From contig JAKFUF010000053.1 in assembly GCA_021732845.1 (NCBI GenBank), positions 1 through 44,559 of the forward strand: DNA of 44,559 bases, given 5' to 3'. Origin of the DNA: Planctomycetaceae bacterium. GTDB lineage: Bacteria > Planctomycetota > Planctomycetia > Planctomycetales > Planctomycetaceae. Shown here one piece after another: positions 35,870-44,458 of this stretch; positions within the stretch are counted from its first letter, which is position 1, and each line of letters starts with the position of its first letter. The position numbers were made by a program, and so were the translations under genes. Below the pieces are notes generated by a model. The model was not told the DNA's origin, did no database searches, and was given only the letters and a program-made list of their open reading frames with translations.

Positions 35870-37120
35870 TCACCAATCACCACCCGATTTCAGCATCGCC
35901 AGCGCCTGGCTTCCCGCCCGGAACAGCGCCCGGCTGATGGCGTGATTTCGCGGGGCAGGAATCTCCGCGGATTCAGGCCACGGGACGCGCTGGAGCCATT
36001 CGGCCGCCATCTCGGCCAGCGGGCGCAGCGGCAGGTCGGCGGCGATCTGGTCGCGCAGGTCGTCCGGCAGTGGCGGGCATTCGTCGAGCGTCAGCAATAG
36101 GTTGTCAATTTCCTCGGGGGTCGCGCCCCGCGTGTTCCCTTCCGCCTGCAGATTCGTCAGTTGGTACGCCAGAAACCGTGAGGAGGACTCCAACTCGGTC
36201 TCCGCAATTTCTCCGTGAGAGAATTGGGGAACATGGACCGACATCAGTTCGTCTTCGATGGCCGGCTGCGGTGCATCGTGGGACCACGGAGACGAAAGCG
36301 GTTCGTCATCCAGGGGGATGCTGGTCGGCGCGTAGGCGATCTCGGGGGCTTCCCAGCCGGTCAACGCCTTGGGCGGTGGCTCATCCGCGTCGTCCTGGTC
36401 CAATCCCCCTTTGTCCGCATCAGCCTTGCGGCGCTTTTTGACGCGGTTGGTCTCTTGAAAGAGTTCCGCCACGCGCTTCTGGCCGAACCCCAGCACCAAC
36501 CCGTCACCCACAAGCCTCACCCGAGGGACCGTCCCCACGGTCGCATGTGGCTCACACCGCCGAAGCGTGCAGCGGACAGCCACGCGCCGCCGCGCGGCAT
36601 ACCCAAGCACAAACCCCAGCACGAGCGGCACGGGCATCAGCCAGACGCTGAAAAAAAAGGTGACCAAGCTGAAAATGGCCCCTCCCACTGGCATCCCCAG
36701 GGGCATGGAGAGATCGTCGGCATGGCGTGTTTCAGTGACCGGTTCGGTGTCGGCCGGGTTGCCACAAACGACACAGCAGTCGGGCAGGGTGACCGTCCAG
36801 CCGGTCTCATCGAAGTGCGCTGTCTTGTAATCCTTGTCGGCCGCCAGTTCGACTTCGCGCGGATCGCTTTCGCCCGTGGCAAACCGCTTCCACAAGTTCT
36901 GCCGGTTGCCCCAATAAAACCGCGCGACACTCGCCAACAGCCGCCCTGTCGCCGCAAACCCCGACCAAACCCAGCGGACGGCGGGATGGTGAAGCCCCGA
37001 CGGAGAAGGTGGCAATGGCGGTGGAAGGGGCGGAGGGGCAGCCGCGCGAAGACTCTCCTGCGGCGGGCCGGCAGACGGATCCAATGTCACAACGCGTTCC
37101 TGAGGTGCGGTGAGAAACAA
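35870..37120 (-). CDS. Unknown membrane protein with CxxC knuckle
   Basis: Predicted 416-residue protein, family not recognised. A Pro-rich N-terminus (APPPLPPPLPPSPSG) precedes a cysteine knuckle, LPDCCVVCGNPADTEPV, at about 112-128, which could bind zinc. A hydrophobic stretch of about 40 residues (GAIFSLVTFFFSVW and VPLVLGFVLGYAARR, about 148-180) gives one or two membrane spans. The remaining 230 residues are acidic and soluble, with a helical segment near the C-terminus (PRNHAISRALFRAGSQALAML). No ATG is available in the N-terminal part; TTG 37120 is the longest choice and its ribosome binding site is poor. TATAAT lies about 15 bp upstream of that codon on the minus strand, without a matching -35. 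Confidence 0.6.
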   Translation of the reverse strand: MFLTAPQERVVTLDPSAGPPQESLRAAAPPPLPPPLPPSPSGLHHPAVRWVWSGFAATGRLLASVARFYWGNRQNLWKRFATGESDPREVELAADKDYKTAHFDETGWTVTLPDCCVVCGNPADTEPVTETRHADDLSMPLGMPVGGAIFSLVTFFFSVWLMPVPLVLGFVLGYAARRRVAVRCTLRRCEPHATVGTVPRVRLVGDGLVLGFGQKRVAELFQETNRVKKRRKADADKGGLDQDDADEPPPKALTGWEAPEIAYAPTSIPLDDEPLSSPWSHDAPQPAIEDELMSVHVPQFSHGEIAETELESSSRFLAYQLTNLQAEGNTRGATPEEIDNLLLTLDECPPLPDDLRDQIAADLPLRPLAEMAAEWLQRVPWPESAEIPAPRNHAISRALFRAGSQALAMLKSGGDW

Positions 37121-37670
37121 CCGTGCCTGGGATTATACCCACTTTCCACCCGCGCGGCGCAGTTCACCGGTTGCTGAGTTGCTGAGGCCTGGAGACTTCC
37201 GGGTTGGTTCTCGGAATTCCGGGCTGACGGGGACTCCTGGTGCGCACCAGAGGCTCAGTTCTTTCGCCCTGCGCGTCAAAGAACTCTGTTCCATGTCCGA
37301 CCGCGAGAGCCTGACGTGACGGTGCTTCAGGACCACCATGCCGACCTCAGCCAACTCTCAACCGCACTGGCAAAGCCGGCAAAGCCATTGGCACCCAAAT
37401 TCGGCTTCGATTTCCAAGCTGTGAGTGCCACAGTGCCACACCCGCTGCGGGCATCGCCCGTAACCCATCACCGTTGGGGGAGCATCCTCAGCCCCAAGGG
37501 GCGAAATTCGACAGCCCAGGGCGAAGTTGGCAACAGCAGGTGTGGCACACAACCTACTGGGAGAGCCGCCACAAGGGCCAGCCGCTGTTGGACGAGGTCG
37601 CGATCGTTGCCTGCATGGCAGCACAAGTCCAGAGGACTGCGACGCGGCGGTTGTCGAAATCCTGGCAAGC
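37121..37670. other. Gene-free region with repeat element
   Basis: About 550 bp without a supportable gene. It contains the inverted repeat at 37433-37548. The remaining sequence (including 37240-37330) shows nothing recognised. Confidence 0.5.
37433..37548. repeat. GTGCCACACC inverted-repeat element
   Basis: GTGCCACACC (37433-37442) pairs with GGTGTGGCAC (37539-37548). The loop carries CAGCCCCAAGGGGC followed by GACAGCCCAGGGCGAAG. Both motifs resemble dispersed repeats I associate with planctomycete genomes. No gene inside. Confidence 0.6.
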
Positions 37671-39092
37671 CTACCCGAGTTCCGGCAGCGGCCGGTGGTC
37701 GCCAACCAGATACTGCGGCCGGCCCGCCAGGTCGTTGAACTGTGTCGCAGCCACGTCGATGCCGAGGCGGTGGTAGAGGGTGGCGAACACGTCGCGAAAG
37801 TGAATCGGCCGGGTGAGGGGCGTTTCTCCCCAGCGCGTGCTTGACCCCAGCACCTGTCCGCAGCGCAGGCCGCCCCCGGCAAGGAGCGCGCCGGCGACGC
37901 TGGGCCAGTGATCGCGCCCGGCGTTCTGGTTGATTTTCGGGGTGCGGCCGAATTCGCCCCAGGCCACGACGGCGATGTCGTCGAGCTGGCCTCGCTCCTG
38001 CAGATCCTCGATCAGCGCGGAGAGCCCCAGGTCGAACAGCGGCAGCGTCTGCCGAGCCTCGTTGAAGTTGTCCTTGTGCCAGTCCCAATTGAAGTCCCCC
38101 TGCAGCATCCTTCCAAACGGCCAGCGGGTGAACGCCAGAGTGACGCAGCGGGTGCCGGCCTCGATCACCCGCCGCGCCAGCAGAAACTGGTCGAGCAGGG
38201 TTCTGCCTTCGCGTTCTCCGGGATAACCAACATCCAGGCCATAGCGCCGCCGTGTCCGGCTGTCTTCCCGGCTCAGGTCGAGCGCCTCTGCCAAGCGTGG
38301 CGATGTGAGCACCTCAAACGCCTGCCGGTGAAACTCGTCGATCCCGTCGGTCATTTCCCCGCGATCCGCCTGCCGGCGGAACTGGTCAAAACCTGTCAGC
38401 AGTGCCCGGCGGTTCGCCAGGCGGTCCAGGCTCACGCCATTCAACATGATGTTGCGGCGGTCGACCGCCATCACCTCGAACCCCGCATGCGCGGCGCCCA
38501 GGTAGCCTGGCTGCGTCGGCGGCGTCCGAAGGATGAACCGCGCATCGGGGTCGAGCGGTGTCAGGTCCACCGCCGGCGGGACACCCGTCACCCGTGGACC
38601 AAACTGCCGGGAGAGCACCGACCCCATCGAGGGCCAGTCTCCTGGCGGGTAACCCGCCACAATCGGCGAGGAGGTCATGGGCGGATGCGACTCCCATCCG
38701 GTCGAACACCAGTGCGTGTTGTGGTCGTCCCGCGCCCCAACCAGCGATCGGATGATCGTCAGTTTGTCGGCGATCCCTGCCAGCCGTGGCAGCAGTTCGC
38801 AAACATCGATTCCCGGCACGTTGGTGGCAATCGGTCGGAATTCTCCGCGGATCTCGGCCGGCGCATCGGGCTTCAGATCGTACATGTCCAGGTGCGACGG
38901 GCCGCCCGGCAGAAGCACCATGATGATGCCCTTGGCCGCCCCGCTTGAACTTTTTGATGGGCCGCACTGAGCCTCCGCCTGCAGAATTTGCGGAAGTGCC
39001 AGTCCTCCCAGCGCCAGCCCGCCAATTCTCAGGCAGGCGCGGCGGGAAAGTCGATCACCGCCGGGCCGCTTCGACCTGGTGAAGTTCTGCAT
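37671..39092 (-). CDS. DUF1501 family protein, Tat-exported (copy 1)
   Basis: Predicted 473-residue exported protein. A Tat signal opens it (LSRRACLRIGGLALGGLA). The body has DUF1501 hallmarks: IIMVLLPGGPSHLDMYDLKP, AEIRGEFRPIATNVPGI, LPRLAGIADKLTIIRSL, VVAWGEFGRTPKINQ with GRDHWPS, and RPIHFRDVFATLYHRLGID. DUF1501 belongs to the alkaline-phosphatase/sulfatase-like superfamily; enzymatic activity in planctomycetes has not been shown for most members. ATG 39092 directly starts the signal. It lies about 150 bp after chrB on the same strand. Confidence 0.9.
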   Translation of the reverse strand: MQNFTRSKRPGGDRLSRRACLRIGGLALGGLALPQILQAEAQCGPSKSSSGAAKGIIMVLLPGGPSHLDMYDLKPDAPAEIRGEFRPIATNVPGIDVCELLPRLAGIADKLTIIRSLVGARDDHNTHWCSTGWESHPPMTSSPIVAGYPPGDWPSMGSVLSRQFGPRVTGVPPAVDLTPLDPDARFILRTPPTQPGYLGAAHAGFEVMAVDRRNIMLNGVSLDRLANRRALLTGFDQFRRQADRGEMTDGIDEFHRQAFEVLTSPRLAEALDLSREDSRTRRRYGLDVGYPGEREGRTLLDQFLLARRVIEAGTRCVTLAFTRWPFGRMLQGDFNWDWHKDNFNEARQTLPLFDLGLSALIEDLQERGQLDDIAVVAWGEFGRTPKINQNAGRDHWPSVAGALLAGGGLRCGQVLGSSTRWGETPLTRPIHFRDVFATLYHRLGIDVAATQFNDLAGRPQYLVGDHRPLPELG

Positions 39093-39238
39093 GGTCAGCC
39101 CTGTTCGCGGCCCGCGCCCAAATCAACAATCGTTGATATAACAGTTCGAAAGCAAACCCACAATTCAATCGATTTCCCGCGGGATCAGCCACGCGCAGCC
39201 GATCCGGTCAATTCCGAAATCTTCCCAAGCCACCCATT

Positions 39239-39670
39239 TCAGGATGCTGCTCCCCCGGCCGCCAGCAACTTCTCGCGTGTCTGCCGACCGAGAGCTGAGG
39301 CGAAATGGTCTCGGGCATGTGCCTCTTCGAATCGTTTGGAGAGTGCAGCCAAATCACGCCCCTTCTTTTTGAGGGCCGCCATGATTTCGCGGTACTCGGT
39401 TTCGACTGGTTCAGTGAACTGCCGACGGAGCGATGCGGCATCCGTGGCATGGAGTTGTTCGGCCTCCCACAACATCGCCTCACCTTTGAGTTCCGTGATT
39501 TCCGCCGCGAGCCACTCGAACTGCTCCTGCGTCCGGGGTGCTTGCGGCAGCACCCACACCGCGTCCTGCAACGCAATCGCTCCCAGTTGCTTGAGTTTGC
39601 GCCACACGAAGACCCGACCAGCCGTCGGCTCGCGGGGAATTCGGTAGACGAGCAGCAACCACGGTTTCAC
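39239..39670 (-). CDS. chrB: ChrB N-terminal domain protein, chromate resistance
   Basis: Predicted 143-residue cytoplasmic protein. WLLLVYRIPREPTAGRVFVW and ALQDAVWVLPQAPRTQEQFEWLAAEI are the diagnostic N-terminal ChrB block. ChrB senses chromate and controls chrA in Gram-negative resistance operons. Full ChrB proteins have about 310 residues with a second C-terminal domain; this one ends after the first, followed by Lys/Ala-rich helix. It starts 16 bp after the chrA stop and is surely co-transcribed with it. The stand-alone domain may still act as a regulator. Confidence 0.88.
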   Translation of the reverse strand: MKPWLLLVYRIPREPTAGRVFVWRKLKQLGAIALQDAVWVLPQAPRTQEQFEWLAAEITELKGEAMLWEAEQLHATDAASLRRQFTEPVETEYREIMAALKKKGRDLAALSKRFEEAHARDHFASALGRQTREKLLAAGGAAS

Positions 39671-39686
39671 CGTCTGGTCTCCCCAT

Positions 39687-40928
39687 TCATGCGCGAACGA
39701 GCGGATAAATCAGCAGTCCGATGATGGCCGCACCCAGCACGATGACTGGCTCTGGCAACTTTTTGAATTTCAGCAACAACCCAATCGTGACGATCAGCAG
39801 TACGATCTTGGGGATTTCCGGCGTCCACCCGTTCTCGAAGATGGTCCGACGTCCAAGCACAATGCAGGCTCCGGCGATGGCTCCCACCGCCGCGGCAGTG
39901 ACGCCATCGACAAACGCGACAATCCCCGGTCGTTTGCCATGCTTCTTGAAGTACGGTGCGGGAATGATTGTGAACAGGTAGCAGGGGAGAAACGTGGCCA
40001 GGGCGGCGACCGAGGCTCCGGCACAGCCGGTCCAGAAGTCGGTCCCGCGTCCGGTCACGATGTAGCCGATGAAGCCGACCGTGATGACGACCGGCCCCGG
40101 CGTAATCATCGCCACGGCGACCGCGTCGAGGAACTCGTGGTCGTTGAGCCACCCGTACTCCTTCACGACCCCTCCGTAAAGAAACGGGACGATGGCCAGT
40201 CCGCTGCCAAACACGAAGGCCCCGGCCTTCGTGAAGAAGAGGGCGATTTGCGTCAGCAACTCGTTCAGCGTGGCCTTGGCCGCGGGAACGGCGGCGAGCA
40301 AGCACGGAGGAGCCACGCTGGCCGCGATGGGTGGATTCTTTTTCCACGGCGGCGTGCGGACAGCCCAAACGACCACCCCCGCTCCCAGAAACAACAGAAT
40401 GCTTTCCGACTCGGTGATGATGGTCGTGGCGGCGCTCGCCAGGTAGATCATCCACAACAACCCGTTTGTTCCGATGGTCTTTTGTGTCAGCTTGCACGCG
40501 CTGATTGTGATGATGCCGATCACGCTGGCACCGACGCCGTAAAACACAGCCTGCATCCAACTGATGCCGCCAAATTCAACGTAGGCCCACCCCAGCGCCA
40601 GCACCATCAGGAACGAAGGAATGACAAAGGCAATTCCGACGAGCGTGGCCCCGAGCACGCTGTAGTGGACGTATCCGAGATAGATCGCCAGTTGGGCGGC
40701 GAGTGGGCCAGGCATGAGCTGGGCGAGCGTCAGCCCTTCCTTGTACTCGGCCTCGGAAATCCACTGCCGGCGCTCGACAAGATCCCGGTGCATGTAGCCG
40801 ACAAGTGCAACTGGACCACCGAAACCGATCGTGCCAAGCTGCAACGCATATCGAACGAGTTGCCCGAGCGAATATGCGGGGGGGCTGGTCGCTGCCGCTT
40901 CAGACGTCGATGTGCCTAATTGCCAGAT
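39687..40928 (-). CDS. chrA: ChrA chromate efflux transporter
   Basis: Predicted 413-residue inner-membrane protein expelling chromate. It has two homologous CHR halves: GTIGFGGPVALVGYMHRDLV with LTLAQLMPGPLAAQLAIYLG, and GAFVFGSGLAIVPFLYGGVV with VAMITPGPVVITVGFIG. About ten to twelve helices are predicted. The start is a problem. Homology extends upstream of the first ATG/GTG/TTG-type codon (TTG 40844) through PPAYSLGQLVRYALQLG, up to an in-frame stop at 40932. No canonical start codon lies in that extension. GGAGGG at 40935-40940 stands 6 bases from ATC 40928, the position used here. A canonical-codon model would be 39687-40844 and would clip the first helix. Confidence 0.85.
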   Translation of the reverse strand: MWQLGTSTSEAAATSPPAYSLGQLVRYALQLGTIGFGGPVALVGYMHRDLVERRQWISEAEYKEGLTLAQLMPGPLAAQLAIYLGYVHYSVLGATLVGIAFVIPSFLMVLALGWAYVEFGGISWMQAVFYGVGASVIGIITISACKLTQKTIGTNGLLWMIYLASAATTIITESESILLFLGAGVVVWAVRTPPWKKNPPIAASVAPPCLLAAVPAAKATLNELLTQIALFFTKAGAFVFGSGLAIVPFLYGGVVKEYGWLNDHEFLDAVAVAMITPGPVVITVGFIGYIVTGRGTDFWTGCAGASVAALATFLPCYLFTIIPAPYFKKHGKRPGIVAFVDGVTAAAVGAIAGACIVLGRRTIFENGWTPEIPKIVLLIVTIGLLLKFKKLPEPVIVLGAAIIGLLIYPLVRA

Positions 40929-40947
40929 GATTCACCCTCCAACGAAC

Positions 40948-40963
40948 TGTAACCACGGTTACA
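40948..40963. promoter_or_regulatory. Palindromic operator candidate upstream of chrA
   Basis: TGTAACC and GGTTACA flank a 2-base centre, a near-perfect dyad 8 bp upstream of the GGAGGG ribosome binding site of chrA. On the minus strand, TTCAAA and TATCCT lie just upstream of it in promoter-like order with a 15-bp spacer. Position fits repression at the start of the transcript, and ChrB is a natural candidate ligand; that link is inference. Confidence 0.55.
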
Positions 40964-41326
40964 CCTCATCAGGATAGCGAATTTCGTGTCCTTTGAACAC
41001 TCTGCGGCACTGGCTGTCAGCGACCAATCGGTTGGTCACGGTTTGGGTGTGGCAGCCCGAACCCCACGTGGTGCCTTCGCGGTCGAACGTCACGCGCCGG
41101 CTCGTCGAGCCAGTGGGGAGGCCGAGCCCCCGATCCTGGTGGGGCGCGATTGTCCGGAGGCCGCTTCAAAGTGGCAAATGACACTCCGTTTCGAGGATCA
41201 ACCCTGCCTCCCAGAACGGACCTGGCCGCCTTGCCGGTTTCGATAGCGGCGGCGTCAGTGGCTGCTCGCGGACAGCGAAATCGCCGGTCCGAGTGTCACG
41301 CGGGGGGGGCAACTACACAGATGTGG
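40964..41326. other. Intergenic region, nothing recognised
   Basis: About 360 bp between the chrA promoter region and the end of the second DUF1501 gene. The chrA promoter should lie at its left end. No other feature was seen. Confidence 0.4.
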
Positions 41327-42706
41327 TCAGATCAGCTCGCGAATTGGCTGGCCCTCGTCAAGCAGATGCTGAGGCCGCCCCTGCGGATCCGTGAGCGCCG
41401 TCCGATGAGGATCAATTCCCAGGTGGTGATAGACCGTCGCGAAGACATCCTTGTAGTGAACCGGACGGGAAGCCGCCTCACTGGCAGTGCGATCGGTCTC
41501 ACCGACGACCGTGCCGCCGCGCAGGCCGCCACCCACGAGGATGGCCGGGCCGACTTGCGGCCAGTGGTGACGGCCGCCGGTCTTGGGATCAATCCGCGGC
41601 GTGCGACCAAACTCGCCCCACACGACGATCAGCACGTCATCCAGTTGTCCGCGTTGCTCGAGGTCCGTGACCAGGCTGCTCAGCCCGTGATCGACAATGG
41701 GCAGCAGGTGCCGCAGGCGTGGGAAGTTGTCCGAGTGCGTGTCGAAGTCGCTGATCGAGAGACTGACGCAGCGAACTCCAGCGTCGATCAGCCGCCGGGC
41801 CAGCAGGAATTTGCGGGTGGACCCGGGTCCTTCGGATGTGTGGTTCGCCGCACCCGCCGTGGCCTGCAGTGCATAGCCGTCAAGAACCCGCGGTTCTTCG
41901 CGGTTGAAGTCGAGGGCACCAGCCAGACTCCCCGAAGTGAGAATGCCGACCGCCTGCTGGGTGAAGCGGTCCATGGCGTCCATCGTGCCGCTGGCATCCA
42001 CCTCGCGGCGAAACGAGTCAAACCGCGCCAGCAGGGCGGTGCGCTCGGTCAGCCGGTCGATGTTGATCGCGCCGTCGAGCTTCAGGCTGATTGAGTGATT
42101 CGTGCCGAGCCGGGCCAGTTCCTTTTGCATGCCCGGTTCAAGTTCACGGGCAAATAGATGCGAAATATCGGGCCGGAAGGGCTGATATGAGGGTCCCAGA
42201 AATCCCGGCCGGGCACTGTTTCGCACAAGCGGCCGGCCCTGCATCAGATCGACGAAAGGAGGGGCCGCATCGGCTGTCGAACCGCGCAGCCTGGCCACGA
42301 CCGATCCCAACGCCGGTCGCCCGCCCAGCGACTGCAACGCCTTCTGCTCAAATCCCGACTGGCACTGAAAGGCGTCGTGAGCCCCCGCTGAACCGACCAG
42401 CGACCGAATGAACGCCACGCGATCCGCGATCCGCGCCAGCCTGGGCAGCAGTTCGCAGATGGCGACACCGGGAACCCTGGTGGCAATGGGGGCGAATTCA
42501 CCCCGGATCTCAATCGGGGCCTGTGGCTTGAGATCAATCGTGTCAAGCTGCGGCGGCCCGCCGTCGAGATGCACGAAGATCACGCTCTTTGACGACGACC
42601 GGTTGCCAGCAGCCTCGTCGGCACGCAGCAATCCGGCGAGCGAGGTGACGGTGGCGCCGAACAGGCTGGCCTGCAGAAGGTCACGCCGTTTCAGGGTGCC
42701 ATCCAT
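41327..42706 (-). CDS. DUF1501 family protein, Tat-like signal (copy 2)
   Basis: Predicted 459-residue exported protein. The N-terminus LKRRDLLQASLFGATVTSLA carries a Tat-like RR motif. DUF1501 motifs: VIFVHLDGGPPQLDTIDLKP, EIRGEFAPIATRVPGVAICE, LLPRLARIADRVAFIRSLVG, VVWGEFGRTPRIDPKTGGRHHWP, VHYKDVFATVYHHLGIDP. It is closer in order and spacing to the copy at 37671 than to the one at 42825. The third copy lies upstream, same strand, about 120 bp away. Confidence 0.9.
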   Translation of the reverse strand: MDGTLKRRDLLQASLFGATVTSLAGLLRADEAAGNRSSSKSVIFVHLDGGPPQLDTIDLKPQAPIEIRGEFAPIATRVPGVAICELLPRLARIADRVAFIRSLVGSAGAHDAFQCQSGFEQKALQSLGGRPALGSVVARLRGSTADAAPPFVDLMQGRPLVRNSARPGFLGPSYQPFRPDISHLFARELEPGMQKELARLGTNHSISLKLDGAINIDRLTERTALLARFDSFRREVDASGTMDAMDRFTQQAVGILTSGSLAGALDFNREEPRVLDGYALQATAGAANHTSEGPGSTRKFLLARRLIDAGVRCVSLSISDFDTHSDNFPRLRHLLPIVDHGLSSLVTDLEQRGQLDDVLIVVWGEFGRTPRIDPKTGGRHHWPQVGPAILVGGGLRGGTVVGETDRTASEAASRPVHYKDVFATVYHHLGIDPHRTALTDPQGRPQHLLDEGQPIRELI

Positions 42707-42824
42707 TGTTGTCGTCCCATTCTGAACGAGGGGTCAGTCTTTGAATCGCAGCAGGAAATGCGTGGCTGGCATCCCCAAGGCGGCAGCCCGGCAACTGAGA
42801 GAGCCGGGCTGCAACTTCGTGACG

Positions 42825-44282
42825 TCAAGAAAACAATTCCATGATGGGACGGCCTCCCTCGGTGAAATCGATCGGGCGTCCGTCGGGCATCTTCAGTCTC
42901 TGTTCCGTGTCGATGCCCAGCTTTCGGTACAGCGTTTCCGCGTAGTCGCAGGGTGTGTAGCGACGCTCGATCACATCGGCCGCCTCGCGGTCGGTTTGTC
43001 CAATGATCCGACCGCCGGGAACCCCTGCACCGGCAAAGGCCATCGACATGGCCCGTGCCCAATGGTCTCGGCCCTGCCACTTGTTGAGCCGCGGGGTCCG
43101 GCCCATCTCGGTGATCAGGCAGACCAGCGTTTCGTCCAGCAGGCCGCGCTGCTGCAGGTCTTCCAAGAGCGCGCTGAACGACCGGTCCAAACTGGGCATC
43201 ATGACCGGATGCGGCAGGCCGTACCGCTCGCCGTTGTTCATGGCCTGCGGCCCGCCACAGGGACCATTGCGATAGATCCCCTCGTGATGATCCCAGTTCA
43301 AGAACGCCCCCTGGGGTTCTCCGTTGTTCAACCGCCCAACAAGTTCCGACGGTTGAATCACGGTCACCGTGACAAATCGCACGCCGGCTTCAATCAGTTT
43401 CCGGCCGAGCAAATACGACATGCCGCGATGGTCTCGCCCGTACCGGTCGCGGGTGGCGGACGATTCACCTTCGAAAGACAGCACGGATTGGACGCGGGGG
43501 CTCGTGAGCAGGTCGAAGGCGTGGGCGTAGTTCTTGGAGAATGCCTCGGCGATCTGCTCGGCGGAGACGGGAGAATCATCCAGCTCGTGCAGGAGGTCGC
43601 GCCGCGACGCCATGCGGCGCCGGTCCAGGCCGGGTTGTGGATTGAGCGACTTCACGTGCCAGTCCGGGGCCGCGACGTTCTCGCCCAGGCTCTTCGTCCC
43701 CAGCTTCCAGGCAGCTCTGCTGCGATGCAAAAAACCGGTGTTGTTGACGAAGTTCGGCAGATTGGCTCCGGGACAAAATACGTATCCGGGCAGCTCGGGA
43801 CAGTCGGTCCCCAACAGCTCGGTCACCACCGCGCCGATGTCCGGAAACCGGTGCGAATTCAGGCTGGTGCCCTGAAATGCCGGTGAGTCGTGGCGATAGC
43901 CCTTGAGGAATTCCAGGCAGCCTTCAATGTGCCCGGCGGCCGGTGTCGATGTCATCGAACGGACGACTGACAGCTTGTCCGCATGCCGGGCGATCTGCGG
44001 CATCAGCGAGGTGAACTGGATTCCGGGAACACTGGTCGAAATCGGAGGAAACGGACTGCGATGGTCGACAGGGGCCTCCGGCTTTGGATCCCACGTGTCC
44101 ATCTGGCTGACGCCACCTTCTTCATAGAGCACGAGCACATTCCGGGCCTGCGCACCCCGCCGCTGCACCGCTGCAACCGCCTCCAGTGAAAGCAAGTCAG
44201 CCAGCCCGTAACCAAGCACGCCGACGGAGATTCCCGACAGAAACCGGCGACGCGACAGGTTGAATTGGCTGTTCGATGGCAA
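42825..44282 (-). CDS. DUF1501 family protein, Tat-exported (copy 3)
   Basis: Predicted 485-residue exported protein with Tat motif LSRRRFLSGISVGVLGYGLA. DUF1501 landmarks are present in a more divergent form: LYEEGGVSQMDTWDPKPEAP, FPPISTSVPGIQFTSLMPQI, ITEMGRTPRLNKWQGRDHWA, GRIIGQTDREAADV. The closing RRYTPCDYAETLYRKLGID is typical. The frame is open to GTG 44360, but TTG 44282 is preferred because GGAGAGGAGG ends six bases before it and the Tat signal starts immediately after. Confidence 0.9.
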   Translation of the reverse strand: MPSNSQFNLSRRRFLSGISVGVLGYGLADLLSLEAVAAVQRRGAQARNVLVLYEEGGVSQMDTWDPKPEAPVDHRSPFPPISTSVPGIQFTSLMPQIARHADKLSVVRSMTSTPAAGHIEGCLEFLKGYRHDSPAFQGTSLNSHRFPDIGAVVTELLGTDCPELPGYVFCPGANLPNFVNNTGFLHRSRAAWKLGTKSLGENVAAPDWHVKSLNPQPGLDRRRMASRRDLLHELDDSPVSAEQIAEAFSKNYAHAFDLLTSPRVQSVLSFEGESSATRDRYGRDHRGMSYLLGRKLIEAGVRFVTVTVIQPSELVGRLNNGEPQGAFLNWDHHEGIYRNGPCGGPQAMNNGERYGLPHPVMMPSLDRSFSALLEDLQQRGLLDETLVCLITEMGRTPRLNKWQGRDHWARAMSMAFAGAGVPGGRIIGQTDREAADVIERRYTPCDYAETLYRKLGIDTEQRLKMPDGRPIDFTEGGRPIMELFS

Positions 44283-44458
44283 CGAATGCCTCCTCTCCGC
44301 GACTCCCGGCCATCTTCTGGGCACCAGTCCGAAACGACCTGGCCACTCATCCACGCTCACTGATGTGTTATTTGCCGATCATAGTCGCTTCCAAGACCAA
44401 TGGCAATTCCTATGCGTAGGTCGTTAGGTCGTGGGTGTGGCCAAACATTCTGGCAGCC

